The notes beneath the pieces are model-generated. The model saw only the letters and a program-made list of their open reading frames with translations. It made no database searches and was not told the origin of the DNA. From contig CALHWY010000029.1 in assembly GCA_938040055.1 (NCBI GenBank), forward strand, positions 1 through 64,000: DNA of 64,000 bases. Direction: 5' to 3'. Positions 35,057-44,032 of the stretch are shown here, piece after piece; position 1 is the first letter of the stretch; every line of letters begins with the position of its first letter. Position numbers and translations under genes: made by a program. The stretch comes from an uncultured Endomicrobiia bacterium (lineage in GTDB: Bacteria; Elusimicrobiota; Endomicrobiia; Endomicrobiales; Endomicrobiaceae).

Positions 35057-35792
35057 TTATATTCTCTAAATTTGCGCTTTCCGTCCATCCCGAAATTTTT
35101 TCCGGTTTAACGGTAATAAATGTCCATCCGCCGCCGGCGCGTTCCGCGCGGACTATTCTGCCCTGCGCAAGCTTAAAAAGCCCGGGATTATTTACGCCGG
35201 GGCCGCTTCTGACTTCTGCATCCTTCAGTATAACGGCAGCCGTATCGATTATTTCATTTTTTACTTTTAGTGCCGTTATAAGCGAAGAAACAGCGACAAA
35301 GACGGGCAAAATAAGCGCCATTTTTTTAAACGCCGTCTTTTTTGTCGCAAAAAACAGAACCGATAAAACAAGCGGCAGCAAAAACAAAAAAGCGGTTATT
35401 ACCGTCATGGCGTTTAGCGAACATATATTGATAACTTTGTCATAAATTCCGTCAAAAGAGCTTTCCCGCGGGGAGCCCGTCGCAGAGGCAAAAAAGTTCC
35501 TGTTATGCCTTATGTCTTTATCCCGCGGCTTTAAAAGATACGCCCTTTCAATATTGACGACGGCTTTTCCGGTCTCTGCATTTCTGTAATAAGCGTTTGA
35601 GAGATTGTAATACAGATAAGGATCGTTGATTTTTTCAACCTGTATGAGAGCTTCGTATATTTCTATGGTTTTACGGTAATCGCCTTCAATAAAAGCGTTT
35701 TCGGCGGTTTCAAGCATGGCTGAAAATCTGTCTGAAGCCGCGCAAACCGTCGCGGGAACAAAAATAAGCAGAAAAAGCATAAAATTTTTCAT
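35049..35792 (-). CDS. batE: BatE-like TPR and SH3 protein
   Basis: A 247-residue protein with a signal peptide, two or three TPR helices (AENAFIEGDYRKTIEIYEAL, YYNLSNAYYRNAETGKA) in residues ~20-100, two transmembrane helices at about 128-175, and a C-terminal bacterial SH3 fold (AEVRSGPGVNNPGLFKLAQG, WTFI). This is the BatE layout. It follows batD after one base. The Bat proteins assemble with VWA proteins in the periplasm or membrane; their task is still debated (oxygen tolerance, envelope stress, chaperone-like maturation). Confidence 0.85.
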   Translation of the reverse strand: MKNFMLFLLIFVPATVCAASDRFSAMLETAENAFIEGDYRKTIEIYEALIQVEKINDPYLYYNLSNAYYRNAETGKAVVNIERAYLLKPRDKDIRHNRNFFASATGSPRESSFDGIYDKVINICSLNAMTVITAFLFLLPLVLSVLFFATKKTAFKKMALILPVFVAVSSLITALKVKNEIIDTAAVILKDAEVRSGPGVNNPGLFKLAQGRIVRAERAGGGWTFITVKPEKISGWTESANLENING

Positions 35793-35793
35793 A

Positions 35794-37587
35794 TTACCGT
35801 TTCCTTAAAATATTTATCGCCGTTTTAACTTCATCGAGAATATCTCTCATAGACTTTTCGTCCGGCTTTACCGAAGCGAATCTGTAAAAATTTATTGTCT
35901 CCAGAATCTCTTTTGCTTTTTTCGACGACTGCGCGTCAAGACCGCTTTTTTCAAGTTCCCGCGCAATATCCTGAGGGGAAACATTCTCTGCGCGGATGCC
36001 CGTTCTCGCCGTTATGGAAAAAGCCAGCCCCTGATAAAGATTCTCGTAGAAATCACGGCTTTTGTCCCGGGCGATTTCCTGTTCCGCGGCGGCTATGCGT
36101 TTTTTTGAAAGAGCTTCGGCTTCGGTTTTAAGGATAACGGAGGGGTCCCTGTTTTTTTTCACGGTATAAAATGAAAAAAACAACATACAGGCGAGAAGCG
36201 CAAAAAGGGCTGTAAAAACCGTCCAGAAAACAGCGTTTTTTATCAGATATCCTTTATAATATGAAGCGGGCTTTTTGATTTGTTTATTATAATGTATATC
36301 GTTTTTTACTACGGGAGAAACGCCGCGCAAACCGTTCCGGGTATCTTCGGCTCCGGAAGAGGGCTCCCCTTCCACTTTGATGCTTATCGGCTGCGCCCGG
36401 GCATAAGAATATATTTTTTTATCCGGATTGAAAAAACAAAGCCGCGCCGGTTCTATCGTTTTTTCCCCGGGTCTGAGAGGAATCATCAATATCCGGAATT
36501 CTTTTGAGCCGGACGAGATATCCGAGACGACCGTATCATAAACTTTAAAATCTTCGCCCGCTTTGAAATTTATTTCGTTTACGCTTTTCATATTTCCGTT
36601 TCCCGTTATTTGCACGGTAAGAGTCACGGGTTCATCGGTTAAGGCTTCGGCCCTGTCAACGGACGCCTGCATTTTAAAATCCCCAACCGCTCCCGAAAAG
36701 TCTTCCGGCTTGTTTTCGGAAGGCAAAGGCAGAATCTCCACGGCTATTTCCTCCGTTTCCAGAATTTTCTCTTTGCGCTGCCCCATATTGATAAACAAAC
36801 TGAAAAAATCGTCGGCCGACTCCCGGGAAGAAAAATCCATAAACGCGATTTTTAACCGGGAAGGCCCGACGGTTATTTTGCCGCTTTCTATAGGATACAG
36901 AACCGTTTCGATTTCGTTTACCAGATAGTTAATTCCGCCGGCGGACTCATAGCGGGTTTTGGGAGTGGAAACGTCTTTCCAGAACCCCTTAAAGTCAGGA
37001 GCATAATATTGCGGATTTGAAACAAGATCCGCATTTGTGTAAAAGCCGAACTTATATATGAGCTTTTCATTAACATAAGCTTTCTTTTTATTTAGCGAAG
37101 CTTTTACGAAGACATCGGTTCTGACGTCTTTATCAATTTTCCGGGCTTCAGGTTCCGTAGGAGAAGGACGTGAACGGACATTTTTCCGCTGTATTCTCGC
37201 GGCTTCAGTCACTTCAACGCTGACCGGTTCGGTAGAATATGTCTTTTTTTCATATTCGATCTTCGCAGGAGGAATTATAAACTTTCCGGTTTTTTTCGGA
37301 GCCAGCGTATAAGAAACGGTCAGGCTTCCGCTGCGTTTTCCGTTACTAAACGATATATTCTGCGAACGCCCCGACCCGTATACGGTAAAGTTCTCTATAT
37401 TTTCAAGTTTCGGCTCCGGAAGAGAAGCCTCTTCGCCTGTGACGGTAAGTGAATAAACCAGATAATCGTTTAAAGCAAGCTTGTCTTTGTCGATATGCGC
37501 GCTAAAGGATATTTCGCCGGCATAAGCGTAAAACCCGGAAAACAAGACTAAACACAAAAATAAAAAAACTTTCATTCTGTAAACCAT
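35794..37587 (-). CDS. batD: BatD protein
   Basis: A 597-residue BatD. A signal peptide (KVFLFLCLVLFSGFYAYAG) is followed by repeated beta-sandwich domains with the family wording (KDKLALNDYLVYSLTVTGEE, LEPK..FTVYGSGRSQNISF, TVSYTLAPKKTGKFIIPPAKIEY, and a second set VDRAEALTDEPVTLTVQITGNGN). A transmembrane helix lies near residue 455-475, then a cytoplasmic C-terminal helical domain. Two starts are possible, 37587 and the ATG four codons later; GAGG upstream fits the first. The gene begins one base after batC stops. Confidence 0.9.
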   Translation of the reverse strand: MVYRMKVFLFLCLVLFSGFYAYAGEISFSAHIDKDKLALNDYLVYSLTVTGEEASLPEPKLENIENFTVYGSGRSQNISFSNGKRSGSLTVSYTLAPKKTGKFIIPPAKIEYEKKTYSTEPVSVEVTEAARIQRKNVRSRPSPTEPEARKIDKDVRTDVFVKASLNKKKAYVNEKLIYKFGFYTNADLVSNPQYYAPDFKGFWKDVSTPKTRYESAGGINYLVNEIETVLYPIESGKITVGPSRLKIAFMDFSSRESADDFFSLFINMGQRKEKILETEEIAVEILPLPSENKPEDFSGAVGDFKMQASVDRAEALTDEPVTLTVQITGNGNMKSVNEINFKAGEDFKVYDTVVSDISSGSKEFRILMIPLRPGEKTIEPARLCFFNPDKKIYSYARAQPISIKVEGEPSSGAEDTRNGLRGVSPVVKNDIHYNKQIKKPASYYKGYLIKNAVFWTVFTALFALLACMLFFSFYTVKKNRDPSVILKTEAEALSKKRIAAAEQEIARDKSRDFYENLYQGLAFSITARTGIRAENVSPQDIARELEKSGLDAQSSKKAKEILETINFYRFASVKPDEKSMRDILDEVKTAINILRKR

Positions 37588-37588
37588 A

Positions 37589-39007
37589 TTACCAGTCCTC
37601 TTTTACTCTTTCAACTACGGGATTTGCGTTTTTGTTTCTGAATCTGTCCGATTTTTTGTCCTCTTCCTTATAATAATTCAATATTGTATCAATATGAGCG
37701 TAATTTTGTTTTTGTCCTGCGGTATTAAAATCCTTTGAAAGCGGAACGTTTTCCCGCCCGGAATTTTTTTTGCGCAAAGCTTTCTCTTCTTTTTCCGGAC
37801 CGCGCAGCAATTGCCGCTCTCTGGATATTTTTTCTTTGTTTTCGTCGATTCGTTTTTGAATATCCCTCCGCTTTTTTTTCTGCTTTTCAATTTCTCCGAC
37901 AAGTTCTTGTTTTTGCCTTTTTCCGTAATCCGCGTTTTTTGCATTACTAAGTTTTTGAAGTTCTTCGGCAAGCTCTTTTTCCCTTGTTTCGGACAAAGCC
38001 AACTCTTTTTCAAGTTCTTTGTTCTCGCTTAAAGCCTCGGCTTCCCTGCGTCCGGCTCCGCCGATACTGTTTCCGGCTTCCTTTTGTTCAGCCGCGCCGT
38101 CCATTGTTTTATCCCGAGAAAAAGAGTTTTCTCCGGAAGCGTTTTTGCCGTAATTTTTTCTTTCCCGGTTTTCGGCTTCTTTTAATTTTCGTTCAAGTTT
38201 TCTCTGCTCGCCTTTAAGGTCTCCCATCTTTTTCTCAAGCCCGGCTTTGAGTTCCCGAGCCTCTTTTTGCCTTTTTGCGCTTTCCAGTTGTCTGCGTTCC
38301 GCCTCCCGCCAAGATTGTTTTTGCCTGTCAAGCTCGCGCGCAAGCTCTTTTTTCTTATCCCGATCATTTTCAGAAGCGATGCGTTTTTGCACGTCTTTCA
38401 TATTTTTGCCCGAGATTTCTTTTTCCCGCGCGCTTTCGGCTTCTTTTTGAGCGGACAGACGCTCCTGTTCTTCAGCCTGTTCGGATTCGGATTCGTTTTC
38501 TTTCTGCCGCTGTTTATTTTTGTCCAATTCCTTTTTTACTTCTTCATAAGACTGTTCTTTCTTATGTTTTTGTTCAAGCATTTTTCGCGCTATTTCAAGG
38601 TTTATCTTAGCGTCTTTGTCTCCGGGATTTATTTTTAACGCTTCCCGGTACAAATATTGCGCTTTTTCATATCTTTTATTTTTAAATTCGGCGTTTCCGA
38701 GATTATACATGATATCGGCTTTATCTTTCAGTCCGATTTCTCCGTTTTCAAGAAGCTGCCCGTAAATCTTTCCGGCTTCTTGCGTATTTCCCGTTTTATA
38801 TGCCGCCGCAGCCGCGTTTTTGTTAATTTCCGTATTATCCGGATTTCTTTGAAGCATTTCACCAAACAACCCGGAAGCTTTTTCAAAGTTTCCCGCGTTA
38901 TAGGCGTCCATCGCGGCGGTGCTTTTTTTTATTTCTTTTGCCGAAATAAAAAGAAGCCATGCCGCAACGGCTGCCAGCAAAACAAAAAGCATTATTTTTA
39001 TTTTCAT
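37589..39007 (-). CDS. batC: BatC-like TPR protein with very long charged coiled coil
   Basis: A 472-residue protein. An N-terminal membrane helix (residues ~4-22) is followed by three TPRs at ~30-150 (DAYNAGNFEKASGLFGEML, AAAAYKTGNTQEAGKIYGQL, NLGNAEFKNKRYEKAQYLYREAL). The remaining ~300 residues are almost only Glu, Lys, Arg, Gln and Ala in a predicted coiled coil. Ordinary BatC is mainly TPR and much shorter, so the coiled coil is a large extension. ATGA overlap with batB indicates coupled translation. Confidence 0.8.
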   Translation of the reverse strand: MKIKIMLFVLLAAVAAWLLFISAKEIKKSTAAMDAYNAGNFEKASGLFGEMLQRNPDNTEINKNAAAAAYKTGNTQEAGKIYGQLLENGEIGLKDKADIMYNLGNAEFKNKRYEKAQYLYREALKINPGDKDAKINLEIARKMLEQKHKKEQSYEEVKKELDKNKQRQKENESESEQAEEQERLSAQKEAESAREKEISGKNMKDVQKRIASENDRDKKKELARELDRQKQSWREAERRQLESAKRQKEARELKAGLEKKMGDLKGEQRKLERKLKEAENRERKNYGKNASGENSFSRDKTMDGAAEQKEAGNSIGGAGRREAEALSENKELEKELALSETREKELAEELQKLSNAKNADYGKRQKQELVGEIEKQKKKRRDIQKRIDENKEKISRERQLLRGPEKEEKALRKKNSGRENVPLSKDFNTAGQKQNYAHIDTILNYYKEEDKKSDRFRNKNANPVVERVKEDW

Positions 39008-40005
39008 TTTTTATTTCTCGCGGTTTTAGGATAAAAAAACTCAATTATGAACGCCGCAAGAGCAAGAAATAAAAATATCTGGAATCTGTCCCGTTTGCGG
39101 GACTCTCTTACTTTTCCGCGGGCGTCTTTATCCAGCCGTTTCAGCTCGCTTATCACTTCGGCAGAAATATCTTTCCCCCCTGACATTTCAAAATATTTTC
39201 CGCCTGTTTTTTCCGATATCTTTTTCAAAAGAGCGGAATCAAGCCTGCTGATTACGGTTTTTCCGGAATTGTCCGAAACATATCCCAGCAGAGTTCCCGA
39301 TTCGTTTTTTAAAGGAATCGGAGCTCCCCGGCGGGTGCCTATGCCTACGGAAATAATCCTTAGCCCGGCCTTTTCGGCGGACTCAACGGACTCTTTCGTT
39401 TTATCGTCATGGTCTTCCCCGTCGGTAATAAGAAGCATTGCGGTTGAAGATGAAAAGGTTTTTTCTCTTTTTTTAAGCGCAAGACCGATAGGCGAACTTA
39501 ACTCGGTTCCGCCGAAAGGGACGGCGTCCGTATCAGCTCCCTGCAAGAACATTTTTACGGCCTCGCCGTCATAAGTCATCGGACACTGCCACATTGAATT
39601 CCCGGAAAATACTATCACTCCTATTTTATCTCCCGCGCATTCGTCAACAACTCTTGAAATAAGCATTTTGGCTCCGGCCATCCTGCTTGGCCTGACGTCT
39701 TCGGCAAGCATGCTTCTGGACACGTCCAGAGCTATGACTATTTCCGAACTTCTTTTTTCCGTTTGCGCATCCCGATATCCGTACTGCGGACGCGCCAAAG
39801 CGAAAATCAAAAAAACAAAGCCCGCAAGCAGAAAAATATTTTTTTTCCCGTAAGCGCTTAAATCCGCATTGCTCAACGCGGAAAAATTATCCGCGCTTAT
39901 TAAGCGCTCCAGATCAGCTTTCCTTTTTTTCACGAAAAAAACAGTCAGCAAAGCGATAAACGGAATTGCTGCCAGCAGAAATAAATAATTTTTTTGCGCA
40001 AACAT
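39004..40005 (-). CDS. batB: BatB VWA-domain membrane protein
   Basis: A 333-residue protein with membrane helices at the N-terminus (~6-25 and ~55-75) and at the C-terminus (~308-325) around a von Willebrand A domain. The metal site is intact: DVSRS (residues ~94-98), a threonine in GGTELSS, and ITDGEDHDD. It shares its first base with the last base of batA (TAATG). It is a sister of batA and the two probably form a pair. Confidence 0.93.
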   Translation of the reverse strand: MFAQKNYLFLLAAIPFIALLTVFFVKKRKADLERLISADNFSALSNADLSAYGKKNIFLLAGFVFLIFALARPQYGYRDAQTEKRSSEIVIALDVSRSMLAEDVRPSRMAGAKMLISRVVDECAGDKIGVIVFSGNSMWQCPMTYDGEAVKMFLQGADTDAVPFGGTELSSPIGLALKKREKTFSSSTAMLLITDGEDHDDKTKESVESAEKAGLRIISVGIGTRRGAPIPLKNESGTLLGYVSDNSGKTVISRLDSALLKKISEKTGGKYFEMSGGKDISAEVISELKRLDKDARGKVRESRKRDRFQIFLFLALAAFIIEFFYPKTARNKK

Positions 40006-40997
40006 TACGGCAGTTTCCTTAAATATGTGTTTTCCAAAAGCATTATTAAAAACAGCAAAAGCAGCGCAGCAAGCGCAAAATTTTTATACAGCTCTTCATA
40101 CCCCGCAAATTCTTTTACTTTTATCTCGTCTTTTTCAATAGAATCTATCTCTTTCATAATCTCTTTAAATGAAGATATGTCCGTAGCCCTGAAATATCCG
40201 CCTCCGGTGTTTTCCGCCACTTCTTTAAGAATATGTTCTTGAAGCCCGGAGCTGTTGTCGCGCACTTCTCTTTTTCCGAAAAAAATATCATCGACTTCAA
40301 ATACCGCGCCTTCGGTGCTTCCCACGCCTACGGCATAAATCTTTATGCCGTACCTGCCGGCTATCTTTGAAGCCGTAACGGGATCGACTTCTCCCATATT
40401 ATTGTTGCCGTCGGTAATAAGAATTATTATTTTTTCCTTTGATTTGGCGTCTCTCAGCCTGTTTACCGACGTTATCAAAGCCGACCCTATAGCCGTCCCG
40501 TCTACGTTGATATCTTCCACGCTGACTTTTTTAACGAATTCCAAAAGAGATTCCCTGTCCGTCGTGAGAGGGCACTGGGTAAAAGCTAATCCCGAGAAAA
40601 CGACAAGCCCTATTCTGTCGCGCTTTCTTTCTTTTATAAAATCCGCGGCGGTATTTTTTGCCGCCTCCAGCCTGTTGACGGGCTTAAAATCTACGGAGCT
40701 CATGCTGGTGGATATGTCCAGCGCTATCATAATATCTATTCCCGACTGGCTGTTATCGTCAAAAATTACGCCTTTCTGCGGTCTTGCCAGAGCCGTTATT
40801 ATCAAAGCAAAAGCAGAATATTTTAAAACTACAAGCGCCCTGCAAAAGAAAATTTTTGCGGAAATTTTTTCATTTTCAAAAAAAACGCCTCTTGTAAAAC
40901 GTATAAAAGCGGTTGCGCGTTTTTTGTTTTTGTCCAAAAAAAACGGAATAAAAAACAATAGCAACAACGCTAAAAATTCAGGATTGGCAAATCTCAT
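40005..40997 (-). CDS. batA: BatA VWA-domain membrane protein
   Basis: A 330-residue BatA: N-terminal helices around residues 8-25 and 55-75, a VWA domain with MIDAS motif DISTS (~94-98), GTAIGSA threonine and ITDGNNNMG, and a closing membrane helix (FALAALLLLFLIMLL). It overlaps the upstream DUF4381-like gene by ATGA. Confidence 0.95.
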   Translation of the reverse strand: MRFANPEFLALLLLFFIPFFLDKNKKRATAFIRFTRGVFFENEKISAKIFFCRALVVLKYSAFALIITALARPQKGVIFDDNSQSGIDIMIALDISTSMSSVDFKPVNRLEAAKNTAADFIKERKRDRIGLVVFSGLAFTQCPLTTDRESLLEFVKKVSVEDINVDGTAIGSALITSVNRLRDAKSKEKIIILITDGNNNMGEVDPVTASKIAGRYGIKIYAVGVGSTEGAVFEVDDIFFGKREVRDNSSGLQEHILKEVAENTGGGYFRATDISSFKEIMKEIDSIEKDEIKVKEFAGYEELYKNFALAALLLLFLIMLLENTYLRKLP

Positions 40998-41878
40998 AAT
41001 TTTGTCACGAATTCCTTTGTTTTTTCAAGGCTTGCCGACATCTCGCGAGAGCCAGCTTTTAATCCCGCGTATCTTGCCAGATCAAAAATATGGAAATAGT
41101 CTTTGAGTTCGTTTTTAGTCATTGAAACAAAATTTTCCGTTCCGAATTTTTTAAGAAGTTCGGCCGAAGTCATCTCCATAGCGTTAAAACCGCATTTATA
41201 GGAGATATACCTCCTAAGTATTTCCGCCGCTTTATAATAAAAAAGACGCGAGTTTGCGCTTTTAAACGCTTCGGATTTCAGAAGTCCGTCAAGCTCAGAC
41301 AGCGCCAGCATACGCGGATCCGCCTGAGCGCATTTTTTAATGTGTTTTCCCGATATGTCTTTTACCGTAAAAAACATAAGAACGGCCGCCGATAAAAAAA
41401 ATAAAAGCGCAAAAAGGATGTTTTTTTTATTTATTCCCGCTTTTTTAACAGGCTTTATATCCATAATGTCCTTCCGTCCGCCGCCAAGCACGCTTTCGAC
41501 GAAGACATTCGCGGCCGGAGTAAAAAATATTTTCTTTTTTCCGTTTTCGTCCATATAATACAGTCCCACAGGCTCTATTTCAAAAGAGCCCGTCGCATAA
41601 GCCGCTATTTCAAAATCTATTTCATAAACATTGGGACGCTCCGAAATATGCGCGGCGGAAATGTTCAGCGTGTCAAAATCTTTAAACACAATGTTTTTTC
41701 CGGGCAGTAAATAAGCGTTATCGGGCAGCTCCGCTTTTATTTTATAGCGTATGACGTCTCCCACATGCACGGTGTTTTTGTCCAGTGAGGAACTTACCCC
41801 CGGCGGCTGCGCCAAAACAAAAACGGCGGCGCACGCCAGAAGCGGCAAAAAAAACGGTATTTTTAAGAATTTTTTCAT
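40994..41878 (-). CDS. DUF4381-like membrane protein of the bat operon
   Basis: A 294-residue protein between the DUF58 gene and batA, where DUF4381-type proteins are usual. It has a signal peptide, a beta-rich domain similar to a BatD repeat (LDKNTVHVGDVIRYKIKAELPD), a membrane helix near 153-172, and a helical cytoplasmic tail with FYYKAAEILRRYISYKCG and LLKKFG. Its precise role is unknown. It starts four bases after the DUF58 stop. Confidence 0.75.
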   Translation of the reverse strand: MKKFLKIPFFLPLLACAAVFVLAQPPGVSSSLDKNTVHVGDVIRYKIKAELPDNAYLLPGKNIVFKDFDTLNISAAHISERPNVYEIDFEIAAYATGSFEIEPVGLYYMDENGKKKIFFTPAANVFVESVLGGGRKDIMDIKPVKKAGINKKNILFALLFFLSAAVLMFFTVKDISGKHIKKCAQADPRMLALSELDGLLKSEAFKSANSRLFYYKAAEILRRYISYKCGFNAMEMTSAELLKKFGTENFVSMTKNELKDYFHIFDLARYAGLKAGSREMSASLEKTKEFVTKL

Positions 41879-41882
41879 TTAT

Positions 41883-42764
41883 TCAGCCTAAGACGCTCCG
41901 TCTTTGTCTTTCTTTAAAAAATTTTATCAAAGGGCCGATATAAGATTCTTTCGTGTTAAGATTTATGCAGTCGACTTTCGCCTTCTTAAACGCCGCGGCG
42001 GCATTTGCGTCAAAAGCTGCGCTTTTGACGCGCAGAAGCTTATCGCCGTAAAAAGTGTCGACGGTAAAAAACTTTTCCCTTTCAGGATCGTACATCTCCA
42101 CAAGGCCTACGTCGGGCAGAAGCGATTCTTTTTCATCGCTGATTTTGACGCAGATCAAATCATGCCTTTTGGCCGTCACGGCAAGATCTCTTTCATATCC
42201 CTCATCCTGAAAATCGGAAATAAGAAAAACGACGGATTTTCTCCTCCAGATATCGTTAACGGCTTTTAAAGCCGCCGAAATAGACGTCTTATGCCCTGAA
42301 GGCTTAAACTCCAGAATCTCTTTTATTATCCGCAAAATATTATTTTTGCCTTTTTTGGGAGTAATGATTTTCTCGACTTTATCGGTAAAGGAAAGCATTC
42401 CCGCCCTGTCATTATTCTTCAAAGCGGCAAAAGCCAAAACCGCGGCGGCTTGCGCGGCGATATCCGATTTTAATTCGCCGGCGCTCCCGAAATGCTGCGA
42501 AGCGGAAAAATCTATAAGAAAAATTACGGTAAGCTCTCTTTCTTCCGAAAAAAGTTTCACATACGGTTTTCCGTATCGGGCGGTCACGTTGCGGTCGATT
42601 GCTCTTATATCGTCTCCGACCTGATACTCCCTTACTTCCGCGAACTCTATGCCCTGTCCTTTGAACGCGCTCTGGTACTGTCCCGCGAAAACTTCGTTCA
42701 CAAGCTTATTAGAGCGTATTTCAAGATTTCGGATTTGCTTTTTTAATATATCTTTTTCTAACAT
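41883..42764 (-). CDS. DUF58 protein (VWA-like), bat operon
   Basis: A 293-residue DUF58 protein. The signature GIEFAEVREYQVGDDIRAID with RNVTARYGKPYVK precedes a VWA-like domain whose metal motif is DFSAS and which continues with FLISDFQDEG. MoxR, DUF58 and VWA proteins work as an AAA+ ATPase with its metal-site adaptors. GGAAGG lies before the ATG. A 237-base gap separates it from moxR, the only sizeable gap in the bat block. Confidence 0.9.
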   Translation of the reverse strand: MLEKDILKKQIRNLEIRSNKLVNEVFAGQYQSAFKGQGIEFAEVREYQVGDDIRAIDRNVTARYGKPYVKLFSEERELTVIFLIDFSASQHFGSAGELKSDIAAQAAAVLAFAALKNNDRAGMLSFTDKVEKIITPKKGKNNILRIIKEILEFKPSGHKTSISAALKAVNDIWRRKSVVFLISDFQDEGYERDLAVTAKRHDLICVKISDEKESLLPDVGLVEMYDPEREKFFTVDTFYGDKLLRVKSAAFDANAAAAFKKAKVDCINLNTKESYIGPLIKFFKERQRRSVLG

Positions 42765-43001
42765 TTGCCTTCCAAATAAACTTTTTTTAACCGCGGTTTA
42801 TGCCGGATTGAAAAAGCCTTCTTTGCGGCAAACAATCAGATTTATCTCGCTTTTTCCGCAAAAAAATCCCCGTCCGGCCGCACTTTCAAACTTTGCGCCG
42901 CGTTTTATTTCCGGAAAACATCATACGCTTTCAGGCTTGTGAAAAAAATTGAAAAAAACAAAAACGCCGGAAAATAAAAACGCGCATGTGCGGAGTTTGC
43001 C

Positions 43002-43994
43002 TCAGGGAACTTCAACTCCCCCGAATATCGTTTGGATTATATCATCGGATGTCACCGAATCGGCTTCCGCTTCATAAGTCAGCAGAATTCTATGCCTGAG
43101 AACGTCCGCCCCGATTATTTTTATATCTTCAGGCATAACATATGCCCTGCCCTGAAGAAAAGCATAAGCTTTCGCAGCGAGAGCAAGATTGATAGTCGCC
43201 CGCGGCGAAGCGCCGAAAGCTATAAGATTTTTTAATCCGTCCAGTTTATATTCTCCGGGTCTTCTGGTGGCAGAAACGATATCAACAATATAGTTTTTGA
43301 TTTTCTCGTCGACATATATCCGTCCGATAAGTTCTTTCGCATCCTGTATTTCGTCAAGAGAAATCACGGGTTTGACCTCTCCGGTATTATGCGTCATTTT
43401 TTCAAGAATTATTTTCTCGTCTTCCCTGCCCGGATAGTCCACTTTCAGTTTCATCATAAATCTGTCGACCTGAGCCTCGGGCAGGGGATAGGTTCCTTCC
43501 TGCTCTATGGGATTTTGCGTTGCCATAACAAGAAAAGGGTTCGGGAGAGCAAAAGTGGTATCGCCTATCGTTACCTGTTTTTCCTGCATGGCTTCAAGCA
43601 AAGCACTCTGGACTTTGGCGGGAGCGCGGTTGATTTCATCGGCAAGAATTATATTGGCGAAAACAGGTCCTTTTTTTATGCTGAACTCTCCGCTTTGCGG
43701 ATTATATATCAGCGTTCCGGTTATGTCGGCAGGAAGAAGATCCGGGGTAAACTGTATCCTTTTATAAGAAGCCCGCACGGCGGCGGACATGCTTTTTACA
43801 GCAAGGGTTTTTGCCAGACCGGGAAGCCCTTCAAGAAGAACATGTCCGTCCGACAGAAGCCCTATAAGCATTCTTTCAAGAACGTATTTCTGCCCGATTA
43901 CGGTATTAGATATTTCCTCAACAAGTTTTGACGCAAAGACGCTTTTGTTTCCGATCTTGTCGTTAAGAGCGTTTATGTCGGATAGTTCTAACAT
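43002..43994 (-). CDS. moxR: MoxR-family AAA+ ATPase
   Basis: A 330-residue ATPase: Walker A GLPGLAKT (~56-63), Walker B ILADEINRAPAKVQSALLEAMQE (~118-140), sensor 1 VMATQNPIEQEGTYPLPEAQ and arginine-finger-containing DRFMMK. MoxR ATPases act as chaperones that insert cofactors or metals into, or mature, VWA-associated complexes. It follows proA by 38 bases, with GGAGG spaced seven bases before the ATG. Confidence 0.95.
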   Translation of the reverse strand: MLELSDINALNDKIGNKSVFASKLVEEISNTVIGQKYVLERMLIGLLSDGHVLLEGLPGLAKTLAVKSMSAAVRASYKRIQFTPDLLPADITGTLIYNPQSGEFSIKKGPVFANIILADEINRAPAKVQSALLEAMQEKQVTIGDTTFALPNPFLVMATQNPIEQEGTYPLPEAQVDRFMMKLKVDYPGREDEKIILEKMTHNTGEVKPVISLDEIQDAKELIGRIYVDEKIKNYIVDIVSATRRPGEYKLDGLKNLIAFGASPRATINLALAAKAYAFLQGRAYVMPEDIKIIGADVLRHRILLTYEAEADSVTSDDIIQTIFGGVEVP

Positions 43995-44032
43995 TGTTCG
44001 GCCTCCGGATAAAAAATAAATATAAAAAAAGT

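Noticed and set aside
42765..43001. Extra gene between moxR and the DUF58 gene
   Set aside because: No frame with a start site; only a 237-base gap with AT-rich tracts.
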